Positions 1-11,400 of a stretch of DNA of 64,000 nt are shown piece by piece. The notes beneath the pieces are model-generated. The model did no database searches, was not told the origin of the DNA, and saw nothing but the letters and a program-made list of their open reading frames with translations. Source of the DNA: Mnemiopsis leidyi (taxonomy: Eukaryota; Ctenophora; Tentaculata; Lobata; Bolinopsidae). The stretch is taken from positions 178,183 through 242,182 of the forward strand of contig JH153106.1 in the NCBI GenBank assembly GCA_000226015.1, read 5' to 3'. Within the stretch, counting starts at the first letter, position 1. Each line of letters starts with the position of its first letter. A program made the position numbers and the translations under genes.

Positions 1-3000
1 AGTCAGTGTAATGCGCGGCGCATCTAGTATTTCATTTGTTACGTAATTGAAATTACTTTACGTAGGAGCAGGTGGGACACCGGACACGTCCATCTACCTA
101 CCTACCACCCCCACACCCAAAATCCGACCACTTTTAAACCATCTACTTTACTTTTTTGCCTTCGGCAAAAATGTATTAGAGATGGAAAAAATCAGAAGTT
201 TTGAACAATAATCAATTATCAGCGTGTGAAATCGCTCATCATGAATCAGTATAGTTCTTGTCTGTATCAATTGCTAATAGAGAAAAGTTTCATATCACGT
301 GATAACTTTGCTCGATACTGACTGGCAATTCCTAACCTCTCATTGGACAATTGCTGTCAACGAAAATACCTTTCGCTACCTATAGACTTATAGACTATCG
401 TGATAATACTAGATATCTGGTAATCTGATCACAACAAAATTGCTTCCAAAATGTCTTAATATTAAACGACCGTACTTATTCCGTAGATAACTTTGCAGTT
501 TAAGACAAGGACAACGACAAAGCCACACTACCCATCAGCACAAAGCAACCTCTTTTAACTATAACTTAACTATAATAATCAAATATAATCAGCGCTGGTA
601 ACACCAGCTGAATCAATGCCGCGAGACGATCCTCAGCCCTGGTCAAGACGAAGACCCGATTTTGTGCAGGTGTGTTGGATTGACTTGTATTCAGAGTGAG
701 AACAAGAGCAGAAGGGCAGCTGGGTTTAAAGGTTTAAAGCCTGCTCAACATTTAATTATTGCCAGCACAGACCAGCTGCTTTGTACAATAATGACACAAT
801 TTGGGAGATTTAATTGTCTGTTATCATGAGCATTGAGCTCATTATACTTTAAGTTCGTAAATTTTATGCTTTATAGATGCCAAAAAGGTAATTGCTGCTT
901 TAGGTGATAATTAGGTGAGCTTGAGGCCTGGCCTGGATCTCATTAATTCGACAAATCGTTCATCATAATACATTGAAAACATATAACGAATTAGAGTGAC
1001 ACTTAATTATTAACGTTTACAAAAAATCTTATCGGCACCAAGCAGCATCGCTAAGTCCTAAGGTCTTATCAGTCTAAACTAAGTACCTGCTTGTAGACAG
1101 CTAATATCGCAATAAGAAGCCACGAATTACAAATAAGCTATTAGTTTGTGATTATCACAGTCAATAGTCACTGTTAAGTGTTGGTCATTTTATAGGAGGA
1201 GATATCAACCTCCCGCCATGAAATTATTCCTGCCAAGATTGACGGGAAATTCTAGTTTTTTATATGGCCTCAAATTTACTGGGCGACACAAGTTCTTGTC
1301 TGCGATTTGAGGTATCTGATCCTGGTAGTATGATATACTATTCAGATAACGGACAAATATTAAATATTTAGCTTCGGAAAAAGTCTTGCCTAGCACCACT
1401 ATACGTTTAGTTCAACTGAAATTCTTTTTCAAACAATTTTGGTGTCAGATTTCCTCTGCAAGAGTTGGAGATTTTGTATCACCCAACAGAATTTTGTAGT
1501 ATGATGATTTTCAACGATGAATCGTTCACTCTTCCCAAAATTCTGACGTCTGTTTGAATTTAGAAAGTTCTAGTACAATTCTTAACACTTTCCCTAAAAC
1601 ACAACTCAACCGTCAGTAAAACTCGCTACACAGTATTTGTTAGTTGTTACAAACATGCTTTTAAACAAAAGTACCAAGAAACACAAGCGCAAACACAAGC
1701 AAACACGCACGTACAAACACACCTAGGTACAATGCGACAGTACCACACCAAGACATGTACTACTTACTGCGACGCAGTTCTTATTGTTTACTTTTTGCAG
1801 TACAATTGTTATTTAGACCTGAGTGCTCCATCTAATCGTTCTCTGGAGAGGTCCCCGTCCCTAAAAGGAGATTATGCAATGTTGAGCTACATACAGCTAC
1901 ATTCTACAATTACATGGATATGTAACTTGCAGATGTTGCTCCTTCTTGTAATTATATTTGTACTTTATCAAGGGTGATATTGGCAATTTACAGCTCGTTA
2001 ATCATTCTACGTCACGAACAATTATTCTCGACTGTACTCTAAAGATTAACCGTGGTAAAACCCTTCAGTCAAGAACATAAAAAGACAAAGAATGTATCTC
2101 TTACTGCAACCTTACTGCAAGAATCGATAAAACATTTAATCTCAAGTCGACAAGTTAACAGCAAAAAAACCTTAAATTTCAATTCATCTAGACGTGTTAC
2201 ATTTCAGTGTGATACGCACCCAGTTACAAGTGTTACGCTGGTTCCTGGAGGCTATGAGGAGTGACAACTCCACCCTAATGGTTCCCATCACCTCAGCTTG
2301 GGCTTACAAGTTAGTTTAACTTTAAATTAAGTTATTCGGCAGTTTCTTGTTACTTGCGCATATTTCTTTTCTTCTGGAAAATATACAACCAGCTGGAACA
2401 ACGTATGTGTATGTGGCTCATGAGTGGTTACTGATAAGGAGATAAGCTTACATTTTTTGTTTTTATATTTAATTTTTCCCCTCCCAGTCCAGTCTTAATT
2501 GCAAATGATTAATTTGATTAATTGCTAAGAAAGTAAGAATATCGGGAATTCCCTCGTCATCAGTTCGTCATCAGTTCACGGAGAAAGATAAGGGCTGTTG
2601 GTTGGTTGTTTCAATGATTATAAAAGTCCTTAGTTAGCTACGTAATAATAACTGTTTATCAGAATTGGTTGCCATGGTAGCGATTGTATAGCTGAATATG
2701 TTTGAGATAATTCAATCACGCACACAATTGCACCTTTTAACACATCACTTGTCTTGGCGGGTCTCTGGCCAGACCTTAAGTAGCTTTATTGGGATGCTAT
2801 GATTAATAGAAACATTCAGCATTTTGTGGGCTCTCAAACAAACCAATAGGCTTTAAAGGCTAACAGTTTTTGTCGGTCGATGTATGTTAGTCTTACTGCA
2901 ATACTCGAACATTTCTCATTTTGTGAGAAAGACGAAAGTAATAATCCGGAAATTTCGTGTACTAATTTTGTTATAAATCCGAGCAAAGAAAGACTTATAT

Positions 3001-3984
3001 AACTGCTGCTATTTATCTCAGTGCATATATTGTACGGAAAGAATCAATAGCACACATTCAATTTCCAAGATGGCAATCCAGGCAGCACGTTCGCAAGGTG
3101 TTCAGCTACTCTAAGTCACAGCTAACTTTCACGTAAACATCAATCATCTATTTTTATTTACCCACACGGCCGATTTCATATCCAGTGCTGCCAGGCCGTA
3201 TTGTAACCATGGTAACCACTTTATTAATCAAAACTATGAAATCCTGACAGGAATAGAGCGTGCTCTAGTTGCTGATAGGTTCTATTTTAAATGATAACTC
3301 GATCAATGATCGAGATGCTGTGATGGTAGCCGAGGAACAGATGCATTCATAATTAAATACGTAATCGGTTTTGTCACATGTGCGTGACAAATCCAATTAT
3401 GCAGAGTTTTGACTTACGTTCGCATTATCCAGGAGGACGCTAATTTCGAAAATATAAAACACATTAAAAGTTGCGCATCGTTATTCCTTGCACAACAGAA
3501 CTTTTTACTGCGCGCATGGAATTTATAACTTTGAACTCGGTCCTTTATGTGCAATTTCGTGTGTTTAGACATTGCTGCATGGAGGCTTCATATCACCTAA
3601 GCCAGATCAAACTTTCAACGACAAGTTTATTTAGTAACAACCCGACAAAACATTCTGTTCATCAGGACAAGTGAGTTAAATGCCACGCTCGAGTCAAAGA
3701 AAATCACACAGTCCCGTTGGAAAAGTTTTATCAAGACCAAACACCCAAGTTCGAGTGTACGACCGAAATCCGCTGCCACTGTAGCTGCGATATCTGCCAG
3801 CGGTTAGTGATAACTGTTCATTTAAGTTTAAATCGCCCGTTTTCAATTCCTTAAATCGATGAGTTCATAGTTAGAAACAATTTACAAAAGCATCTAAGTA
3901 AGATAAGGATTAAGGCCAATGAATGTTTTATTTGTAAAGTAATATTATAGTAACTCATCGTTGTCATGTGGTGCTAAACTGCAG
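1..3984. other. Intergenic or intronic DNA, no supported gene
   Basis: No exon with matching splice sites and phase was found here. An ATG at 3679 opens a short basic peptide (MPRSSQRKSHSPVGK, about 34 codons) that could be the 5' coding exon of the gene that follows. I found no convincing donor in the phase needed to join it to the exon at 3985, so it is not annotated as coding. Other short frames in the stretch look random. Confidence 0.4.
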
Positions 3985-6900
3985 GAACGCCAAAACAAGG
4001 AGAGGATTCAGGATTGGAACAGAAAGAAGAGCCTCACGCCCCCACTTCTCTACTGCACACCTCACACACGCCGGCACAAGACAGAGAAATCAAGAAGAAA
4101 CCTTTGAAACGTCCCTCCACCAGCCCAGGTAACGTTCTTATAAGTGATGTAACGTAGAATTTACGACTTAAGGAGTTAGGACTTACCTGCCCAGGCTTTA
4201 TTTCGATGGAAGTTACTTTGACAAGAACAAAGTTTGCGACCTTACTACCTTACTACTATACGTCATCAATCATGCACGACAATGCAAACATGATTAGTTT
4301 ATGACATTGAATGTTTTTGTAAAATTAAGATTGCAGGCTCGGACGATTTTATGAAAACCTTCTCCAAAGTGATAGATTAATTTCTTTCTAAGAAATGCAA
4401 TTCCCTCCTATTTACATTAAAATCAGCTAAAAATGGTATGTTTCTGTCAGGGTGGATTGGAAGCAGTGCTGCCAGTACACTCTCCCCCACAGACATGAGG
4501 TCGAAGTTCTGCAGTGTGGCAGAAAACAAGGCGGAGTCTCTGACTCAACAGCTCGCCTCCATGGAACGTAGTCGCTCTACTGCGTGCAGGAAAAAGTTTA
4601 CCTCCCTAGAACTTACAGGTTGGTAGAGACAAGTGTCAACAACCTCAGGAGTGTGCTCACTGTGGGTCACGTGACTTGGCAGTGAGGGCTAAACTGTTGG
4701 TACTTTGTGAAGACACATACAAGAAAGAGTTACAAAAAGCAAAGCTAAAAATCGAGACTGATTCGAAGTTTGGAATTACGAGACTCGAAGTTCTGATTGA
4801 AGCCAACTTCTTGAGTCATATGAATAATAACTGATATTTAAGTCACACTTGATCACTTGTAAATTAGTGATTCCTATTATATGATTCGAGTTTTTTGTTT
4901 TACAAACCAACCAATCGTAGCAGTGAGTAGTACTGATTTAAGCAGATGGTCACACTTATTTTAAAGAACAGGTGTCATAGTAGAGCGTTACGAGAATAAG
5001 TGATTTACAAGCCAATGTTGTTAAATAAATTCAATGCGAAAAGTAGAATTAACGATCTGTGTTATCTGCAGGTGTGATAAACAAAGATCTTCAGGACATG
5101 CGAGCTAGTGTAGCATTAGACACTGAAGATACTGCCAGACGTAAGTAAGAAAATGTAGAAAGTAGTAGAGTATAAAGGTATTACAAGATTTACAAGATTT
5201 ACAGGATTTACAAGATTAACGAGATTTACAAGATTTACAAGATCTACAACATTTACAAGATTCACAAGATTTAAATCATGTACAAGATTTACAAGATTTA
5301 CAAGATTTAAATCATGTAAATCTTGTATAAATCTTGTAAAACTTGTGACGCTAGCGTGTGACACTGTTATGTGATAGACTACTGTCTGTCACTGACAGAC
5401 AGTAGTCTATCACATTGTATATTATACAATGTTATACATTGTATAATTATACGCTTAAAGAGAAAATGCAGTGAAACGGTTTTTCGTAATATCAAGGAAA
5501 ACTAGCTCAGTCATGAGTAAAATTTCGAGAACATTAGGATCAGTGATGGCAATATAGCAATATCAAAATTGAATGAATTAAAAGGCAAGCAGCCCGATAT
5601 TTCCATTAATTTCAAAGATTGGTGACGTAAAATGACCTGATCATCACTTAGCAACAGGGCGCAACAAATTCAATTTTGCCAATTGCAAGGATCAGTAGAG
5701 CCGGAATTGGGTGCTTCTAAAATGTGACAGAATTAGTGTCCAAAATTTGTAGCGTGCAAAGTCGAATGCTTTGCCCCACGGCCATGTAGTACTTAGCTTT
5801 TTTTTTCAATGAAGCAAAAGAAGAAACACACTGTATATTTACCGGTCTGTCAGAACTAAAGGGAACTCAAAGTGACCAGAACCACTTCCTGTTTACTTTG
5901 GTGCCGATCTAGATTTATTTGTATTCCCGGGGAAAACTTCAAGACAACTTGAAGAACTTGTTCTTCTGATATTTACACATTTGGCCTGCCAGCATTACAT
6001 ACGCAAACAGTTATACCAGTGCCTTGTTATGTTGGTAGGAATACAGACAAATCGTAATTTTCATTTTGTGGCCTAGTTACACAACTCTTTGCTAGAGATT
6101 TGGGTAAGTTTAACCGCTCATCCACTCCTTCTGAATCTCAGCTGAAGGATGAAATAATCTAAGTACCAAAATAATTTCTCCCCGACAAATCTCCGGTCTC
6201 CCCGCTGTCTAGCTGATTGTATTTTAAATTCCAAGTCTCGTTGCCGGACAGACCGAACCTGATTTTCTGTCTCCATTGAACAGGAAAGATATTGTACAAC
6301 TACCATTGGTTTGACGACCTGTTAGCTGACCTGCCCTGTGCTCGGGATGAACCCAAGTATCTGTCTGCTCTTCAAAAACTACACGGTATATACTCTTATT
6401 AACTTGCTTTTCTAGACTCATTCCAGTAAACTCAGTCGACATTAGTTATTAAAAACTACACGGTATACTCTTATTAACTTGTTTTTCCAGACTTATTCCA
6501 GTAAACTCAGTCGACATTAGTTATCGCCAACCCTTTCACTAAACTCTTCTAAGATAAAACTTGCCACTTGACTTGAAGGCCTTTCTTTGATTTCTTCAAC
6601 TGTTCAAATTTTGCACGTCACACACTCTAGTGAAAATATCCTGACATTCACTTCGTCTTTCAGCGTTGTCCCAGTCACAACAGGCATTGAAACGTTACAC
6701 TAAGGAACGTTACTTTTCCATTGTATTAACGCTAAGAGAGTGGGAGTTGCAGTTAGCAGAGGTCTCCAGCGTTTCTAAGGTGAGTTTGCAGATCACTTTA
6801 AGGTGAGTTTGCAGAACACTTTAAGCCTTAAGGTGAGTTTGCAGTTCGCTTTAATAAGGTGAGTTTGCAGATCACTTAAAGGTGATTTCGCAGAACACTT

Positions 6901-7283
6901 TGAGGTTTGCAGTTCACTTTAAGGTGAATTTGCAGATCACTTTAAGGTGAGTTTGCAGTTCACTTTGAGGTGAGAGGTGAGTTTGCAGATCACTTTAAGG
7001 TGATTTTGCAGATCACTTTCAGTTGAGTTTGCAGATCACTTTCAACTGATCTTTTTTGTCAAAATTTTTCTGAAGCATATATGGAGAATTTGGGAGAATT
7101 TAGAATAACTGTAATTTTATTCTAAGCTGTTTATGTTGGTGAAAACGTGTAATCTCACTCACTATTTGACTTTCGCTTACAAAACTGACAAATGCTTATT
7201 TCCAGTTTATTCGAGAGAGGATTATCTTTCTACCTGAAGCAGAATACAAAGAATGGTATCATCAATGTTATAATCACCGCTGA
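3985..7283 (+). CDS. Unrecognised charged protein, five 3' exons (5' end not located)
   Basis: Five exons join with consistent phase and GT-AG borders: 3985-4128, 4451-4618, 5072-5140, 6664-6779 and 7206-7283 (stop TGA at 7281). The first three junctions are phase 1 and the last is phase 0. The peptide starts TPKQGEDSGLEQKEEPHAP and is hydrophilic and Lys/Arg/Glu-rich, without membrane segments. The C-terminal part (ALKRYTKERYFSIVLTLRE, then FIRERIIFLPEAEYKEWYHQ) looks helical and could be coiled coil. About 165 residues are visible and the start exon is not identified. I do not recognise the family. The intron at 5141-6663 holds a 9-bp tandem repeat, palindromes and a 75-bp tandem duplication; the last intron begins with a minisatellite made of splice-site sequence. 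The exon chain is well supported by phase; the function is unknown. Confidence 0.68.
5181..5346. repeat. 9-bp tandem repeat (ACAAGATTT) turning into an inverted copy
   Basis: About a dozen copies of a 9-bp ACAAGATTT-like unit run from 5181. The right-hand end (from about 5315) carries the reverse complement (AAATCTTGT), so the end of the array can fold back on its last forward units. It lies in the third intron of the gene at 3985-7283. The minus-strand frame through it (repeated NLV) is a product of the repeat. Confidence 0.85.
5371..5413. repeat. Perfect 21-bp inverted repeat with 1-nt spacer
   Basis: Arms 5371-5391 and 5393-5413 are exact reverse complements around a single C at 5392. Smaller palindromes built on ATTGTATA/TATACAAT follow up to about 5455. 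The element is intronic and 25 bp from the inverted end of the 9-bp repeat. No flanking target-site duplication typical of a transposon is evident. Confidence 0.92.
6374..6524. repeat. Tandem duplication, 75-77 bp unit
   Basis: Copy 1 (6374-6450) and copy 2 (6451-6524) both start AAAAACTACACGGTATA and end near GTCGACATTAGTTAT, with a few substitutions and a 2-bp length difference. It lies in the intron upstream of the exon at 6664. It looks like a recent local duplication with no coding content. Confidence 0.85.
6776..7052 (+). repeat. Minisatellite containing splice donor and acceptor sequence
   Basis: About eleven copies of a ~22-25 bp unit, consensus near AAGGTGAGTTTGCAG plus ATCACTTT. 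The first copy overlaps the exon/intron boundary at 6779/6780, so the unit contains the real 5' splice site (AAG|GTGAGT). Most copies also carry TTTGCAG, which resembles a 3' splice site. The exon at 7206 downstream has its own acceptor (TTATTTCCAG). Whether any repeat copy is used in splicing cannot be told from DNA alone. Confidence 0.9.
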
Positions 7284-8425
7284 AGCTGCTGTTGAGATTG
7301 CTCTATTCTAAGCTGGTTTCTTTGCTGCTATTACGCTGGCACAAAATTCGTTTCATATTTTATTTAACAGTTTCCAGAGTTAGCCACTTACCCTTTCTTA
7401 ATTTTTGGGGTTTCAGTCTTACTTATACTTACCTAGATAGTTTTATTTTGAGCGATTAAGATATTTTAACTAGCTATAAGTTATCGTATAACAATGGCCG
7501 TAAATTCTGTTTACTGAGATTTTCGATTATCATTTCCTCTGTGCCTCAGTGTATTCTGAATTAAAGTAGATAAAGTGGTAAACTGACCACTAAAATGGTA
7601 ATGTCGTAATTTGCACTGAAATAATATGACAATGGTTGAGATACTTGTTTCAGACACGGCCTCATTTGTCCGTTTAACATTTGCGTTAAAGTTTTAGGTC
7701 CTTATTTCATCGTTGCTAGGCCATTGTGTGAAATATCGAGTATTGCAGACAAAGTATGTAATGGTCGATCTTTATATTTGAGCTATTTAATTTATATTTA
7801 ATCAGAAACTATTTGTTGAATACGAGTTATATAACTTATAGCCATGTCTTTTCCGAGATATTTGCACGTTAAACGCATCTCACATGCCTTCTTTAACTTT
7901 TACCTTTCAACACTCCATATTTTTAAAACCCAACACCAAACTGACAGCGACATAGTCCCAACTTCACCCTGAAAAAAACGCTCGCCCACGTCGTCCCCGC
8001 CACTCCACGTGGTTCACAACCACGTACCAGGGCGCACGTGTACTTCAGGCTTGTTACCGGGAAGGCCAGACATACGTCACTGACGCGTATTTCACATACC
8101 TTAGTAGCCACCAGGTTTTCAGACTACGAGTTTAACACACTTTGACTCTCGACAATGTCAGCAGCCATTCCCATCTGTCAGCAGGTCCCATACCTAGAGC
8201 AGTCACGTGGCACATCCCTGCTCTCCCATTGGCAGTTACACCCCCAGAAACATACCTGATTGGCTAGCTGTAGCTTTACGTTAAACTAGAGTATATTATT
8301 AGTTTTTAGGGTGTAGTACCGGCTGACAGGCTTATAGCTTGTTTTGGAGTTGGCTTGCAGTCAGGAAACTTTGAGACCCTGTTTTTAGCGATCACCTAGG
8401 GACCGTCTCCCTCTCTCCCGCCACA
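7284..8425. other. Intergenic region
   Basis: Mostly AT-rich DNA following the stop at 7283. From about 7960 to 8420 it becomes richer in GC and pyrimidine tracts ahead of the candidate first exon at 8426, which fits a promoter-proximal region. No clear TATA box was picked out. No coding sequence is supported. Confidence 0.4.
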
Positions 8426-8467
8426 ATGATGGAGCTGGACAGCATTTACCACTACGTCTACACCAAG
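8426..8467 (+). CDS. Candidate first coding exon (14 codons)
   Basis: ATGATG follows a pyrimidine-rich leader, opens the peptide MMELDSIYHYVYTK and meets a strong donor (AAG|GTAAGT) in phase 0. No acceptor-linked partner is seen nearby. The first downstream acceptor with matching phase in a real gene is at 22011; the gene at 42927-50018 also has phase-0 acceptors. It may be an alternative start of either gene. The exon is short, so chance occurrence is possible. Confidence 0.35.
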
Positions 8468-11400
8468 GTAAGTAAAACTAAAACTCTTGCTGGTTGATCT
8501 GGTTTATTTGTAGACCGGCAGGGTACAGTTTCCAAGCTCGAGACTGAAACTCTGAGTTCTGACACGGAAATGAGGAACAGTGTTTAATTGCTAGATTCCT
8601 CATGACGTAGTGTCGAAGGCATCTCGTTACATGCAGGGGGAGCTACTACAAAAATACAGCCGTGGTAGGTACCTGCACTGCTTACTCGACTTCAGTTTAG
8701 GGCAGTTTTATCAGTTGTGCGACTTCCTCCCCCTCTCTCGCTTTCCATATCTCTCTCCCTGGACTCGTGTTCCAATTTTTGATGTAGCTTTGCTAAGAAT
8801 AGCTTAGCTTTCACACTGTCTCGAATTTGGCGGCCTTTGAGAGTTCCCTGCAAATTTTATTGATTGCTTTGCGAACCTGGCACAGACAGTAGCTGCCCTA
8901 CACAAGCTGAATGAACCTCAAAGCCCTGGTAATTACATGATTTGCTTGCAGTACAAAACCGGTCTGTATTTAACGAATGTCGTGTCTACACCGCGGCCTT
9001 GCCAGTCACTGGCTTATCGGGGACTCGACTAACCGTCCTCTTTAATTGAATTGTCCTACGGTAAGTACAGTGGTTAAATACGTCATAATGCTGGCTTGGT
9101 CATAGTGGTTGTTCCTTTATTGATTTGTGTGTTCAACCCTATATGAAGTAGGATGTTTGCTGAGTAACAATTTATAAAATCAGACTTTTGGTGTGTTTTT
9201 GGCAGTTAAATTACAGACTGAACATTTGAAGTCCCTTCACCCGGTTGAGATTTCGGTCCGTACCATATTCATGATTAGACATTTCAATTTGCTGATTTTC
9301 GGTTTGTCTGAGTTATATTTTTCTGGCGGCAAGGATATTTGAAGCCTTCGTCTCGTATTAGAATTTTGCTACAACGAAAATTACCCGTCTAAATTAGAAT
9401 ATGCCTGTATTTTCTTTTTCTACTAATTTAATTCAAATGTGATTTACTAAACGCATGTAAGAATGTAATTTTGCCGTTTTACCAGATATAAAGTTAACAT
9501 ATCCAAACCGTTTAACTTGGACTTGGACTTGTGTTTGTGTTTTTCCTATATGATCTTGGCTTAAGCCCCAATTATCTGGCTCACTATTCCCATGCTTATT
9601 TGTGTAAGAGTGAACATGCATATTTACCACAAACAATTACAGCAATATCTATCAGTCTCTTGACTGAAGAAATGTCGATTTCTGAGTGATTCAACTTGAA
9701 ACTGGTCACATCCAAAACATTACCACTTTCCTTCCAAGTCTGGGTCTGCTGAAAAAGTGGATGTCCTATCGGTCATCACCGACCATCCTGCTCTGCTAAT
9801 AGTAATTGTCAGTTAGAATGTTGCAGAGACAGGACACCACCAGTACTTTTCCGTGATTCCTGTGTCTTGTACGGCTGAGCGAGCCGCTCAATTTGTCCTG
9901 GTCTGGTCTCCAGAGGTTACTCAAGACCCCACAGTACACTACAACGCACTTCTCTTAAAAAGTCAGCTGCTCAGTGCATTGTAGTGTTCTGCAGGGCTGT
10001 TATAGGGCTGTGTACGTCAGCTATCACCGACGTTAGGTCAATAAATAAAAATATACACCACATGAGATGCTATGTTAAGTGTATATTGTCGATATTTTAC
10101 CACTAATGTCATGATCATGGTAAAACTTGATGGTTTTATTCCACTTCTTGACTGTGCCTCTGCTCTAGTCGATCTGATTAGACGGTTTCGGTTTGCGTAG
10201 TAAAGCCACAGATCACGGCTTGAGTTACAACACTTAGTGCTCAACTACTTGAGAAAAGTTGTATTATTTGAGTTACTCCATTTTCAACTTTATCAATTTG
10301 TACTCATGAGATAACGAGAGTCTTTGAATTCAGATTAATATTATATCAGATTCAAGCTTCCTTCAACGTATAACACCGAAATTTTCTGATGTATCCTTGT
10401 CTTGGGGACTGTCCACTTATTGGCCATCTGAGGAAGTATATTAGATATTTGCTCTGACAAAGATAATGATTAAACAGAGAAAATGGGGGCACATACGTGT
10501 ACATTCTACAATCTACACTGTCTAAATTTCATGTGGACCTATCTTTAATTCTAGTTTGTTAAATAACGTTGTTCCTCAAACTTAAAATTCCCAGTCGACT
10601 GGCTATAGTATTATTTATTTGGAGAGATCCATTTTGTGTTTTATGTAACTTAATAACAACGTTTTACAATTACATGTTTGTGTAACTTACTGTAACTTTT
10701 AGAAGTGCACGTTTATCTTTAACGTTAATAAGTCTGCTTACATACCATACTCATTATAAATTAATTGTTTTAGTCGCGCGACTGACTTTCTTCTAAGAGA
10801 ATGAGACATATTTTGATCATAAGAAATAAATTGTGTAATTTTTATTCTGCCAACCAGGCCTAGAAAACACGTGACCAAAAAGATATAAAGTTATTTTGTG
10901 GTCCAGGGTGGTTTAGAAATTTACTCAAAACATGACCTAAGAGTAAGATCAATAAACCGGTGACGATGTCGCCAAAATTCCAAGCTAAGTTCATCAGTTA
11001 AAAGTTATGGAATTAAGCACATCATTAAGTCGACTAAACGAATACGTTACCGTGATAAATTAATCGGTGTTTATTCTCAAAACGAGCTCCACAGTCCATT
11101 ACATCTACAACTGGCACTTGGCAAACCAGTGCTAAATGGTTGGTGAACACTCGGGTACAGGACCATGGATATCAATGACTAGAAAATAGAAGATGATCTG
11201 AATATCTTGGTTGGTTCTGATGTTTTCGTCACCTGTTGGGTGATCGGTTGGTGCTATAGAGTCATGCAGGTGACATAATCTAATTATTATTCATGCCGCT
11301 GTCCGGCTTCCTTATAAATTGATCCTCTAATGTTATATCTATTGTAACGAAGTTTGAAGTTACTATCACTATGTCGATTCTGGTCATCCAGGCACTTTTA

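Noticed and set aside
5116-5364. 82-codon minus-strand frame rich in NLVNLV
   Set aside because: It is the translation of the 9-bp ACAAGATTT repeat; period 9 keeps the frame open.
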